Position numbers and translations under genes: made by a program
The notes under the pieces: generated by a model
Databases searched by the model: none
What the model saw: the letters and a program-made list of their open reading frames with translations, nothing else
Told to the model about the DNA's origin: nothing
Assembly: GCA_000711775.1 (NCBI GenBank)
Contig: ARYC01017261.1
Span: 1 to 64,000 of the forward strand
Direction: 5' to 3'
DNA from: Oxytricha trifallax
Taxonomy: Eukaryota; Ciliophora; Spirotrichea; Sporadotrichida; Oxytrichidae
DNA length: 64,000 bases
Shown: one piece after another, positions 42,882 to 55,940 of the stretch
How positions within the stretch are numbered: the stretch's first letter is position 1
Layout of the letters: every line of letters begins with the position of its first letter

Positions 42882-45086
42882 CGGATTAATTTATATTAAT
42901 ATTTGAAGCAACACTTAAAGGAAATTCCCCAGAACTACGATAAAGGCTACTTGAAGTATGTCAAAAATGGAGCAAGAGTCTTAGCATTAGCATATAAAAA
43001 TCTACCGAAATAATCCCCAGAAACTTACCTATAAATTAAGTTATATTATGAAGAAAGATTTAGTGTTCTGCGGTTTCCTTATTTCTGATTGCCCATTGAA
43101 GCCATAGTATAATTATTCTATAAATCTCATGGTTTGATATCGATGATAAATTAATTTACAATTTAAATCTGTTGATGATGTAGCCAAGTTGGCTAAGAAG
43201 TATATGCTCTGCATAAATGGTGATATTCTTGAGACAATATCAGATTTATAGAGTAATTTTTTATAGAAATCTTAACAAAGAAGGATACATAACAATGATG
43301 TGTAATATAAACAATTATCATTAAAGAGATCTAATGTAGGACTTGCTAAATAAAAAAATATTTTCATAAAGATCCTTCTAAAGAAGACAAAAAGAAAAAG
43401 AGAACCATGTCTATGTGGCTCAAACCAGCTGAACTTTAAGGCTTGACACAAGAGTAAATGAGGGAAAAGTAAAAGAAGCATAAACTTTTAATATCTAGAA
43501 TTAAGTATTTCCAAAATTATTTACATTTATGGAAGAGTACATGAAGACGATGCAGTAAAATATGGGGTTAATACAAATTTTATTCAGGTTAACTTGAATT
43601 AGGTGATGCTTGTATTGCAGCTCCATTTACTTTCAAGTTCTCATCCTTAAGAAGTGCTATCAAATTGTATTATTCAATAATGAAAATTATTGTTTTTCTA
43701 AATGTACAAGATTCTTTCATTGAACTCACTAATCTCTGAATTTTAATATTAAAGTGTTAAAATGGGTGATTCCCAAGCAACTTGCATGGGTATAGGAATC
43801 AGTATCAAAATAAATTGAAACTTTGAAAAGATTAGAGAAGGAAAGACCTCCACAGTCTATTTTCCATTGGATAAATTATTATTATCATTTATTTGCCTTT
43901 TATAAACAGAGGCACAGATGAGTCATTGATTCCAGATGGAGAATTTAAACCTAATGTTAAGAACAGTGTTTTGTTTTTGTACAGTATAATGCCAAATGTA
44001 AATATCAAAGTCAGAGAGTATTTAGAGCTTGTGCCTTTCATACAATAAAATTAAAATGTGCATATATCTTTTGTATTTAAAATTGAAGGTGAAAATATTT
44101 GAAAATATAATATTTAATATCTATGGCGGACTCTTAAAGCTCATAGAACAAAACAATTACTTTCTAGTTACTCAGAAAGAAACCTGTTTACATGCGAAGT
44201 GATATAATTGCAGCACCATTAATAGCACTTGCCTATCATCAATAAAAATAATTATAATTTTCTTTAGCTCTTATTGCTTCTGTTACATTAGTTTGCTTAC
44301 TATAAGAGAATTATTTAGGAAACTTCAATTGCAACTAACTCTGGACAAGTTAATAAAACCTATCAAATTGAGGTGAGCAAAAAGAGACTTCTCTATAGTA
44401 ATGACAAGAAGAGCTTCTAGTATATAAACAATAACTAAAAAATATATGAAAGTATAGACTAAATTATATTCCATTCCCAATTAGAGAGCCTATTGAAATC
44501 TACCAAGAAGCAGAAGGTATATAAAATGACCAAGAAGAAAAGAAAGCTGCCTTAGTATGGGGTCAAAACAAAATTGATATTCCTATTCCTAAGTTCATGG
44601 ACATTTACATGGACCATTTGGTAGCTCCATTCTTTGTATTTCAAATATTCTGCAGTGCCCTGTGGTTGTTAGATGAGTACTGGTATTACAGTCTTTTCAC
44701 TCTCTTTATGCTATTCATATTTGAAGTAATTATTCAAAGTAAATGCAAAGATTGTAAAACATGAAGAGACTCAGAGAAATTAGGCAATTACTAGTTTATG
44801 AAAGCTTAAAGTGATGAACTCTAACAGATATTTTTTTCTATTTTATCAAAGGACAGCATAGAGCTCATATTTTACTTTAATTAAAATACTCAAACGATTT
44901 CAATCATATTGCTAAACCTCCAGTTCCAGGCATTATTTGTTACGTACTTAAAAATGGTTTTGAAACTAAGCAAGGAAAACTTATGAGAACTATTTTATTC
45001 AGTACCGATAGAGTGAGTGTTGAAAGCACAGAGACCTATTTTTATCTCTTAATCTTTTGAAATATACTTTTGACTGCCAGCTACTA

Positions 45087-45093
45087 TGTTCTA
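45087..45093 (+). repeat. P5A ATPase pointer TGTTCTA (partner 42526-42532)
   Basis: Joins block-Y LLTASYYVL to block-X TEGLKDPDRISYYF, matching the family order, in frame. Confidence 0.82.
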
Positions 45094-46933
45094 TTGTGTT
45101 TTCAGACAGAAGCAGACACAAGCTACTACTGAGATGAATTAAGCAAAATTCTGCTGTTAATTACTCTATTATCCAGTTAATTAAGAAAGATTTTTCAATT
45201 ATTTAAGCAAAATGACTTGATAATTAAGGGTGTTACTGGCTTTAACTTGAATGTCTAAGATGATAAGATAGTGAATCTTGTAATAAATATATTAAAATGC
45301 TTTATTAGTATTAGGAGGTTGCCATACTTTGGCTATGGCTGATGGTTAATTAGTTTGAATCTATAATAGTTAAATTCTTGACCAAGCTTTTGAAGGTATC
45401 TAATGGAAACATGATGGTAAAAAGACATCAACCCCAACAGCAGGAAACGGTCCTAAAATCTAGCTATTCAAGAGATACTTATTCGAATCTGCTTTAAAGA
45501 GAATGTCAGCTATTGTTATGATCGAAGACCCCAAATCAATAAACACTGTAGAGTACAAAGTCTTAACAAAAGGAGCTCCTGAGGTTTTGAAGCTAAAGTA
45601 TAAGATTCATTATTAAATTAAGAGAGAGGATGCAGAGAAAGATTTGAAACTATACATCTTCTGAATTAAAGCCAGATACCAAGAGAGTCATAAGAGAACT
45701 GAAATAATCCAACCATTAAGTTAAGATGATTACAGGAGATAATTAATTAACTGCTGCTTTTATTGGAAAAGAGCTAAACTTTGGAGAAACTTCTGAGGGT
45801 CTATTCGCTAACAACTATGCTAACGAAAAAATCTCATTCCCACTAAATGATAAATTAGTTTCACAGACAAAATCTGAATTAATAAAACTCTATTGTTATA
45901 ATACTTAGAAATATCAGGTTTAAGCAATATCGCAAAGATCTTAAAGCATATTCATATTTTCTCGAGAACCTCTCCAAACCAGAAAGATTTCATAGTTGCT
46001 AATCTTAAATCAACAAATGGGAAATGATGTGTGGAGATGGAACTAACGATGTTGGATCATAAAATTGAAATAATAAATGTTTGGACTTGCTATTGTCAAC
46101 AATAAAGATCGTTTAATCTTTTTAATAAATAAGGGAGGTCCAGACTTACAAAACAAATATTTTAAATGTTTAATTCCTTTTTTTAAATCATAAAAATTTA
46201 ATTGAAATATAAACAGGTCTTTTAATACATATAAAGTAATTCTAGATATTTTTAAGGGTTTTAACTCAGGTTAAAAAGATTGAAATCCTCAAATCAAATT
46301 AATCTAGCAAGGAAGATCGACTCTATCAACTACATTCTAAATTAATTACTTAATAAATGTCTTTTAATTCCCTATCTCTGCTTATACCATGAGTGCTCTA
46401 TATCTTGATGGTGTTAAAATTAAAGAATTAACTTCTAATAAATCAGTATCCTTTTCTTGATGATTTCTTTCTCTCAACCTTTGAAAACAATTATATAAAT
46501 TACATTTCCATTGGAGTTTAGTTATATCAGTGCTTTTACAGTTTGTGATTCACTTATCAGTATTGGTCTACTTAGTGTAACTCTGTGAGCCTTTTATTAC
46601 CTAAGATTTAGCCTATTATTTTTGTACCAATGGTGGCTTCAGTGCACAGTTATCTTCGTAAATTATAGCGGAAGACCCTTTATGGAAGATCTCACAGAAA
46701 ACAAAAAGCTATTTAGATACATTATTGGTATGTTCCTGGTTGCTCTTGCGGGTATTCTTGACTGGTCAGATGTCGTCAGAGAGTATTAAATCTAATCTAA
46801 ATTAGATAAGTTTGTGCCTTTCCCTAATTATGATTTCTAAATAACTGTGATTGCCCTGCTATGCGCTGACTTTGGGCTCTGCTACATAATTGAAAAGATC
46901 ATCAAAAATGCCTATCTCAAGACATTTAAATGA

Positions 46934-47645
46934 AACAAAAACTAAAGATAATTAGATTATTTCCTGAATGTATGCAATTTTTATCAAAATTTGTTTATAA
47001 ACTTAACTTTAATAATCAATGTTTAATAATTTCATCTAATTTTAGTTGATTTATTATTTTTCTTATAAATTAAAAACGAAAATTTATTGCATTAAACTAA
47101 ATAATATTCATAGTACTCTATCTAGATATTTTTAATATTATCAATTGAATTGGGCATAAATAAATTTGTTTTTAAAAAATGAAATTAGTTGGGGATTTAT
47201 ACTCCTAACTTATTAAAATATAATTATATATCTTAATGTGTGCTATTAAGACTTTTTTGAATTGAAAATAAACTACACGAAAAAATAGATAATCTTGATA
47301 GTTATTAGTTTTTTTTTAAATTGGTTTAAGATTCAAAATTAAACTGTCAATAAATTATTATAAAAGGTATGCTTTGGTGAGATTTATCTTTAAAAAAAGT
47401 CTCTGTATGGATTTCATGATTTAACATATGATATTTTATGCACAGAATGATTAAAATAGATAAACATAATCAGGATATTCATCAAATATAATTATCCAAA
47501 GGATATATTCAATTATTTACTAGTAAGAATGAATATTACTAAATGATAATTAGTTCTGTTGAATTTTATACTTATGTTTGAAATGATAAAATGAATTAGT
47601 AATAGTAATAATTGTTTATTTGGGCATCATTCTCTTTGTAAATTA
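46934..47645. other. AT-rich spacer
   Basis: No coding recognised between the P5A stop and the S/N/Q-rich gene stop; both genes end here (convergent). Confidence 0.4.
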
Positions 47646-49580
47646 TCATTGATGAAAATTGTTTATATTATTGCTTATATTATTAACATTCAGTTTTTAT
47701 CCTTATCCAACACTGCTGTTAATTATCATTTCCGCTTTAAAAATAGAATTTCTGGGTGAAGGTTTCTGTGATTAAGATTCCTTCTTACTCAACTATGGCA
47801 AGTGAAGCCTGTAATCTACACTGCCAGAATTCAAATTGCCTTAATTTTATCCCATGTTCTTGTTTATGCTTATATTTACAGCATGATTATCAAAATTCTG
47901 TTAGTTTTAAAAGTTGAGTTTCAGTTAATTGGAGTTTTAGTTTGAGGAAGGGAGTTGCTTTATTTTTAAATTCTTAACAAAACTACTGCTTCCAGGATAA
48001 AAAATTAAAGTAAATATAGAATTCATGTTATTTTTTTCATGATTAATTCGAACTGGTGAATTGGCATAACCAGTCATGATTTTATTTCCAAGCATGTTTG
48101 GAGATACAGCAACTGATCTATTTTGATTTAATTAGACCCCTATGTGACTATTATTGTTAAATTATTGCTTAATATTCATATTTTGTCCAATTTAGTACTT
48201 TTAGAAACTTGAGTCATGTTACTAGCCTAACCCTCTTTGAGCATTTGTTTAGTATGTAATAAATTAATTCTATCGAGGGGATACTTAAGCAGAGAGAATT
48301 TAAGTATTTGATTATTGTAAATATTGATCTTTGTTACTTCCATTTTGATCTTTGCTCTATCTCAAGACATTTATTAACTTTTGCTTTTAAGATTAATCAA
48401 CCAAGGGACGTCGTATTTTACTATGAGTGCTTTATTACTATATATTCTTCAAGTTTGGGGATAAGTCTAAGATTGATTCCTTTTTTACCATTATTTTACT
48501 TTATCGGAACTTATTTTTGTTGTTATTGTTCTTGCTTAAATTTGAGGAGCTGCCAACAACCTGAGCCATATCGCTGAATTGATAATCCTATACTACTTTG
48601 TTGATATTGCTATTTTGGAATTTATTTGATCCACCTGAAATTTTAAGGGCATTTTAATTTATGTTAAAATGTTACTACTACTACTGATACAATTGCTGTC
48701 GGTGCTAAGAAAAATTTTAATGTTTTTATAGATTCACTACTTAAGAACTTAACTGGCTTTCGTATTAGTTCCTATTTGGCTTATAAATTCTTTGATTGTT
48801 GTTATTTTATATGACTGTATTTTTAGAAGGAAGACTGTCATTTATCTTATTTGATAATGGAGAAAATATATCCCCTATTTCCCTTATCATTCTCTAATCA
48901 TGAATACTAAATACCTACTTTGACATTTAATGACTGTAGTCTTAACTCTGATTTTCAAAAGAATTTATAATCTAATTTTTAGATTCCTCAATAGCATCTA
49001 TTGCTTTTTTAAGTTTGTTGAGCCTGCTTTCATTGGATAATTTTCTTACTTATTAAGTGTTTTGGGAAAAGGAAGAAGTATTTAGTTGCGAATCTATTTT
49101 ATCTTTTTTCTTTAATCTTTCAACGCGCGGGAAGCTGTATTAATGGTTCATTAGAGATTAACCATATCTACCCTCGATAATGATTTTGTGCTTCGTAAGT
49201 TCCTACTCAATCATAGGATTTGTCTTAGTTGCGGAGGTTTTATATCTCTCATCTTCAATTGGATAAATACAAGCACTCTCCTTTTAAAAAGTGCCTCCAT
49301 GCTCATAAATACTGCTTATACTGGATTGTTAGCTGAGAGATGAATTTTATTAATGGGTGCTGTTTTAATTAAGATTTAGGTGATTTTGGTTGCTGCTGCC
49401 TCTTCATGAATTGTTAACCGATACTTTCTAGGATGTGTCTCGATGTGGCTTACTTAAAATTCTTGACAATCTATTCTTTACCTCTTCCTTCTGAGATAGC
49501 TGCTACCTCTGATTTACAATGACCTGAGACTGATTCTGGCTAATGAGCTGGGGGTTTTAAATTATAGTGGACTAGTTGTT
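47646..49580 (-). CDS. S/N/Q-rich protein of unknown function
   Basis: TGA at 47646-47648. The frame is open from at least ATG 48569 (MAQVVGSSSNLSKNNNNK), 307 codons. Protein-like sequence continues upstream: KLKKAIDAIEESKNQIINSF and IHDQRMIREIGDIFSPLSNK (48800-49000), RYGQSLMNHQYSFPRVERLK (about 49130), and charged stretches to about 49580, where TGA occurs. One frame change lies in between (IES, intron or error). Low complexity; no domain recognised. Patches up to about 50115 may be further segments. Confidence 0.55.
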
Positions 49581-50463
49581 CAACTGATTTTGCTAAAGAC
49601 TTTTTTACATTCCATAATTATTATGATTAGCAATTTCATGAAAATTATTCTGATTTTTTATATATATTTTTGTGATTGATTAGCCTCTTTAAGTCGATGG
49701 CTCAACTTAAGTTATATTCAGAGCTCTCTATTATGACAAGGGATTATTACTATTTATTATTTAAATTTGAGGTATTTGGTTTAGCTATGGCTAATTTTGT
49801 TACTACTGCAGTTGATGCTAGGATTTATCAATCATTCTCAATTATGATGAAATATTACAAATTATTATATTGATTAATAAAGAGTATATTCCTTCCTCTT
49901 CTTTGACTTCCCCCTTCTTACTAAGAACTGTCGTTTCTAATTATAAAATATAAGCTAAATTAGTAAAATCTTACCTATTTCTAGTATGGATGACTTAATT
50001 TATCTATTCTGTTGGCTAGATATTATCATTTGTTTGATTTTAAGAATGTTTTTAGGGATTTTAAGTAGTATTATTGGTGGTGCTGCTACTACTGGTATTG
50101 CTATGATTCACCACTGACATTCTATAAATCACTGCACAATTAATATTGTTAACTCACAATTTATATAAATTAATGCATAAATGCATCTAGTTTATAAATC
50201 AAATAATATATTTTCGCAATATTAATATTTTCAATTTTATTTTTATTACAAATCAATAAAGCTAATCATCATTATCAGATCAGACAGTATTTTTCATAAA
50301 GAAGTGTTAAAAATTTAAGATATATTAAGGCAATATTAATATTTAGCTATTTCACTCTCATATTAAAATAATCATTATATTATTGTAGTAATGATCTCAC
50401 TTTATATAAAAAATTAAACTAGTTCTACTTAGAATGTATTAATTAGACAATAATTAAGTTCTG
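49581..50463. other. Mostly non-coding interval, possible further segments
   Basis: 49581-50115 is rich in S/T/N/Q codons on the minus strand without a clear frame; 50116-50463 is AT-rich and should hold the promoter of the following plus-strand gene. Confidence 0.35.
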
Positions 50464-51859
50464 ATGAATAAAAAGTTTATGATTGTAATGGCAGCTTTAT
50501 TGCTGTTAACCACCTATCACCAAACTCAAGCTTTCCAGTTAAAGGATTTGAATTCCATTGTTGATAAAATCACCCTCAAAGTCATGAATAAGCTCAACAT
50601 TCACCCTCAGCTTGAGCAAGTCAAAAACACAACTAATACTACTAATACGACTACAGGACCCACACTTTGGGGAAAACATAACAAAACCTGCATGGGCTGT
50701 ACTTTCAACAATTATTTTGTTCTTTTTTTGCATAAATTATAAGTATTGCGCGGCATCTCAAGTCTGCATTAGAACCAATGAAACATGTACTCCCACAAAC
50801 TAGGTTTTCTATAACTAGACAACTGGATGCCCTGTTGCAAACTTTTGTAAAGTAGGACTCAACGGCATGATCTTTATTATTGATGACACCAAGCAGAAAC
50901 TTACGCAAGGAAATCCAATGTATTAGCTCGGAATGGGCTTACCTTCAGAAACTGAAGAAGTTTCATTCTAAGAGAACATTTCTGACGAATAAACATTAGA
51001 GTTGAGAACTTTGGAAGAAATCAATGAAGACGTGTCTGTGATGTCTAAATTTGATAGATTAGCTGCTTAAGCAAAAGGTTTGTTCTCACACAACCATAAA
51101 GAAGGACAAAAGCACCATCACTTGTTCAATCTTATGGCCACTAATACTACGACTACAAATACTACAAAGGCTAATACTACTACAAATAGTACTACAAAGA
51201 CCAATACCACTACAAACAGTACTACAAAGACCAATACCACTACAAACAGTACTACAAAGACTAATACTACTACCAACTCAACAACTAAAACAAACACTAC
51301 TTCTAATTCTACGGTAAAGACCAATACAACCTCTAATTCTACAGTAAAGACCAACACAACCTCAAATTCTACTGTGAAGAATAATACGACATCAGTGAAT
51401 TAAACTAACACAAATACCACAACGATAACCCCTTACTCTTCTGGATTAGCTCCAACTGCTGCTTCTGTAAGACTTACGGTGCCTATAGATAAGCCTTGCG
51501 TTGTGGGCTTTGTTAATTATTAGAAGTAAGATCTTGCATTAAGTTTCAATAATACGAACGTGGCTGCCTATTCTTATTAGTTCAGCTATCCTGCTACAAC
51601 GAAGTTAAGTGCCCTAAAACCCCTCACCATTTTAAACGTGCCGGCTACCTCAGATATAATGTATGTTTATATAGGGTCAACAACAAACACCTCAGCAAAC
51701 ACTACCTTTGGATGGGGTAGAAAAGCAACATATAATCCTTATCCTACTAGTGGTGGTGGTGGTGGAAAAAGTCAAGCTGGCTATCTTATTTAATCTTTCA
51801 CTTTATTAGGAGTGATGACTTTCATAGTCTGTTCAAGTGGATTGAGTGGACTATTCTGA
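50464..51859 (+). CDS. Secreted/GPI-anchored NTT-repeat glycoprotein
   Basis: ATG 50464 with a signal peptide (KKFMIVMAALLLLTTYHQ, then TQA cleavage-like). Coding is interrupted by an IES at about 50700-50755, then continues with Cys-rich VCIRTNETCTPTN..TTGCPVANFCKVG. From 51136 an Asn-Thr-Thr/Asn-Ser-Thr array gives dozens of N-x-T sequons, followed by about 150 aa ending with SGGGGGK and a hydrophobic C-terminal tail (IQSFTLLGVMTFIVCSSGL) before TGA 51857-51859. That architecture suggests a heavily N-glycosylated surface coat protein with a GPI signal or C-terminal anchor. Confidence 0.8.
51136..51400 (+). repeat. 30-bp coding tandem repeats (TKTNTTTNST units)
   Basis: About seven units of ten residues of the form TKTNTT[TS]NS[TV]. 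The first three DNA units (51196-51262) are nearly identical; later ones drift at third positions and T to S. Confidence 0.85.
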
Positions 51860-52329
51860 GTTTGTCCAAGTTATATTGTAAAATCAATCAATCATAAACT
51901 TATAACGAACTAATATATCTAATTTAAATTACACTTAATAAATTAACCAGTAAAATTTTTCATAATTTCTAACGCTTTTTTTTCATTCTTATCTATTCTG
52001 TTAATATCACTAGAAAATAACTTGTTTAGAAATTAAAATAAAGTAAAGTTTTAAATTGGCTTTACTTTCTATAAACAATAAATAAAATTTATAATAATGT
52101 TAATCATATTCAAATAAAAACTAATCTATTTTATCATTGATAAAAAAATAAATATAAAAAAATTATCTTTACAGAACCACATATAATTAGATTTAATATA
52201 AGTAAATATATTGTTAATAAAATTAAATTGGCATAAATTTAACTTTTAATAATATTTTCTGTTACTTAAATAATTGTATAGACCAGATTCATATATATTA
52301 ATAATTATAATTACTCAAATGAAATTAAA
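51860..52329. other. AT-rich convergent spacer
   Basis: Between the glycoprotein stop and the stop of the coiled-coil gene. Nothing else seen. Confidence 0.4.
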
Positions 52330-55300
52330 TCAGAATATATAGCAATTGTCGTTGCAACATGATTTCTATTGTTATATTTACTATATGTTTTTCTTTCTCC
52401 TACTACTGTTATCAGTACCAGGGGTAGATCCATGTCTACTTGTTGATAAATGTTGCTGATTTAGGTGATCCAATCCAGTTTATTAATACAAAAGTTGCTC
52501 CTTCTCTTACTGCTCTAATTGACTGAAAGTAAGCGATGGCTCAGTGATGGATTGACTAATGTTGCTGCCGTTCATGTTTCCGTTATTTTGTTGTCCCTGG
52601 TTTCTGTTTTACTTCAATCTTTGGTTTTATTTATTAAAACTTCCTTGCTTCGGTTGAATTGGATTTAGCTTTTTGAGGTAATCTCGCATGTACTGCTCAT
52701 CCTGGATCTTAACTCTTAATTCATCTTGTGACTGCTTAATCTCAAATTCTCTATAAAATGAACACATATATGGGGATAGTATATAATTACAGGTTTTCAA
52801 TTTATTCCCTCAGGAACTTTATAGTGTCAAGTTTTTCCTCAACCTCTTCTTTCTTATCATTGATCTTTTCCAAATTTCGTTTATTAGTTCTCTCCAGTTT
52901 CTCCAGTCTCTCCCTCTTACTTTCTATTTTCAAGTGAAGTTTGTCCACTTTATTGGCATGCTACTTGCTGTCATTGATTTGGGCAGTGCGGAGTTATTCC
53001 AATTCATAACGATTGTCGGTGTGTTTGTCCTGTTGGTTGAAGATATCCTTCTGCATGCGCTCTTGGTACACTTCTTTCTGTTGGATTCCCTTGAATATTT
53101 CATTCATAGTCTATATTAAACAATAAAATAAACTAAATATATTTACTTGTTGGATATAGAATTAATTAGATAGATATTAAAGAGTATCATTAAATAATAT
53201 GGCTATAATATATATATATTTAAAATAAGTTAGTAAATTTTTTAAGCAAATTTTAAGGTTATGTTTAGTGAAAAATTTATTTCCAAATATACAAAACTAT
53301 TAATTTTTTAAATATATAAATGATGGAGTTATAGCATTTATTTGATTTTAAATAAATACTTATCATTAGCTATAACTAATTCTTTTTCCAATTGAGGTTG
53401 TCCATTAAGACTTGATTAATTAAATTTTGAGGAAAAACTATATTGGATATATATTTTTGTTTCGCATTATTTACAGATTCTACCTTTCTAAGTTTAATTC
53501 ATCGGATATGGAAACTTCTTATAAACACATTCTTTAAAACAAAATCATAAATCATGCATCATCTTATATGCCCCTAATACTTTTATAATAAATTATAATA
53601 TTCTTTGCAGCCAATTTTTGCGCAGAAATCACACTACCTTATATTACTCTTTTTCTTCATAATAGTCTTGCATCCAAAGCAGTTTTTGCCCTTTGCCAGT
53701 TTAAACGCTTGACTTTAAGACACACTTGTGTCAATCTATGAACTTTATATCTGAAATATATTATCATTTTGGTTGAATTCCACATCTTCATTGCCAATGA
53801 CTTTGATGATTTATTTGCGATTAAAAAGTTTCTCCTAGTCGACCTTCTTAAACTCCTCAATTGTCTTTTGCAAGTCTTTTTCTCGCTACTCTTTATTAAA
53901 GACCTCTTCCATCACTTTGTATCTTTCAGTCTCATCATCTATTACTCCAGCTAAAATAACAAAATTATTGACAAAAAGATTATAGTAAAATAATTCTTAC
54001 ACATAGTTCTTCCAAGTGACATTTGCACAATTGTCGAATTACGATTATTTTATTTGATACTTTGTTTTTACTGTTTCTGCCCACCAAATATTTACGATCC
54101 AATTTTGGGAGAGAATAAATCTGTTCCTTTTGAAGAGGTTCTTGGTGATTGGAGAACCATAGACATATGCTGGTTGGAGCTTTTAGTTTTAGGCAGAGTG
54201 GTTTATTTGGGACTGAAAAAGCTGTTACTCATTGATTATTTTTGCTCTTTGGCTGCTTTCATTTTTTAATATGCTTTGATTTCTTATAATATTTATCTAA
54301 TTACTTGATCAAATATAAATATAAAAAGAGTGATTAACTTTCAATTAATGAAATTAAGAATTTACAATATATTAATCCTTCACTGTGTGGTTTATCTGAT
54401 AGTATTAATATCATTGATATTTGGGGAAGTTGTTACAATTTTTCTAATTTGAGCTTTTTAACCCATTATGCCAAAATCCCTCTATTTTAGTTTTTCCATC
54501 TGTGATTTGAACTTTTCCTACTCTTCCAATACAGAAGTGGGCATTTAATAAGTCATTCTCTCTGTTTAAGAATCTATTTTTCTAGTTATCTTTTTAATGG
54601 GGGACGCAATCCCTTTTCTTATTTTCTACGAATAATCTTGCTTGTTATTAAAATTTACTTGTATTTTTTTCTATTGCAAGTCATAGTTATTAGGAAATTT
54701 AAATTATTAATCAAGTTCACTTAGGTCTTACCCTCCAACACTACTTGGCTTACCAATCATTAAACTACTCTAAGCATTGAGTTTAATACTACTTTATATT
54801 CTATTTTGGAATTAGTTTTGAGTTTTTCCCATGTTTTAATGATACTCAAAGTTTTCTTCCTCTCTTAGTAATTTGGAAGTCTATTTATTTGTTAAATCGT
54901 TCATTTGACTAAGGGCAGAGACTACTTATTTCAAAGATTCCTTGATTTTTATGTCAACTACTGGTCTTTCTATGCTTGCGACTACACTGCTATTTATTGA
55001 AGACTTTCTGCTTTGATATTAAAGTGCGTGATTGCTCAAATTCATTTATTAGTTTTAGTTCATAAGACCAACTCTACTATTCTGCAAGAAATCATTGATT
55101 GGACTCACTCTGAACTACTGACTGATGTTCCTTTAAGTTCTCATACAAGTGCATTGCAATGTGAGTTGCTAACATTAATCACATTTCTTTATAGCTTCCC
55201 CTGTTCTTGATGAAAGTGTCCTGCCCAAGGGAAGTTTACTATCATTAATTATTGAAGAATTATTGTTTATTTGATACAAGTAGTTCTTCATTCTTTTTCC

Positions 55301-55542
55301 AGGGTTTGAAGTCTATGGCTTGCTATCTTTCCAGTGATACTTTACCCCAAAATTCAAATTTACATTGCTCTATGGGGAAAACTAGAAGAAAATACATTTA
55401 TATATATTTCAAACTGACCAGTAGATCTCTTGTTATCGCCTCTTTGAGTTGTGACTGTTGAATCAAAGACTCCCTTTGACTTTTCATTGATCTTCTCAAG
55501 AATCATCTCATGCAGAGTGTCGTTATCAATGTCCTCTTTCAT
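52330..55542 (-). CDS. Cys-rich zinc-finger-like, coiled-coil protein (probably one gene)
   Basis: ATG 55542: MKEDIDNDTLHEMILEKINE. Low-complexity S/N/Q region (CDQCQQLTLQCTC near 55160; FEYHQNMGKTQNQFQNRIQS). Then KVMEEVFNKEQREKDLQKTI (about 53900), a Cys-rich piece CFGCKTIMKKKSNIRQCDFC followed by KECVYKKFPYP (about 53680-53500) resembling a FYVE/RING-type zinc site, and a long coiled coil from 53107 (KRERLEKLERTNKRNLEKIN; REFEIKQSQDELRVKIQ). TGA at 52330-52332. IESs or introns near 54000-54260, 53550-53600, 53120-53340 and 52750-52800 break it. Joining into one gene is inference from order and strand. Confidence 0.55.
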
Positions 55543-55940
55543 TCGTATTTAAAAGCTTGAGATATTTAGAAAACCCAATATGTATTCTTATAAGTAATGA
55601 AATTAAATTTATTTGATAAAAACAGTTTTTTATGACTATCTTACTTTATAATCCTAGGATAATGGTAAATTATGCAATCCCTAATTAGAAAAGGAAATAG
55701 AATAATTATTTGTACATTTATTATTAAACTTGGATAAATTCTATACAAGTGATTTGAGAGTTAAAATAAAGAGTAAAATTAAAGAATTCTACTGAATTAT
55801 TGTTATAAAATATTCTGAAATTAAAATAAGTTGATTATATTTATAGGTAAGTCAAAAATTATTAGTATTTTTTACTAAAAAGTAATATACTAAATTTGAA
55901 AGTTATTTTTAGTTAAACTCCACTATGTTTTAATTAAATT
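55543..55940. other. AT-rich spacer
   Basis: No coding recognised. Confidence 0.35.

Larger units (their letters stand above)
41700..46933 (+). pseudogene. P5A-type ATPase (ATP13A1/Spf1 class), odd/even scrambled, damaged
   Basis: ER P-type ATPase family known to dislocate misinserted helices. Protein order alternates between block Y (44123-46933) and block X (about 41700-44100). Y: MADSQSSQNKTITFQLLRKK; X: IDKCTHVKVKLENKK; Y: DEYWYYSLFTLFMLFIFEV; X: NESILTGESQPLVKES; Y: NGFETKQGKLMRTILFSTDR; X: TNVVPPELPMQLSMAVN and [63 protein letters not shown]; end NAYLKTFK TGA 46931-46933. All P-type signature motifs survive. Damage: in-frame TGA after AVN (about 42649), in LLIF-TGA-NILL (about 45058) and in CKT-TGA-RDSEK (about 44761), plus frameshifts near 42200 and in the T8 run at 42571-42578. 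Decayed paralogue or assembly error. Confidence 0.82.

Noticed and set aside
41700..46933. Two independent P5A ATPase copies in tandem
   Set aside because: The two blocks hold complementary, non-overlapping protein segments joined by shared pointers, so they are one scrambled gene.
51136..51400. CRISPR-like array
   Set aside because: The repeats are contiguous coding triplet units without unique spacers, in a eukaryotic genome.
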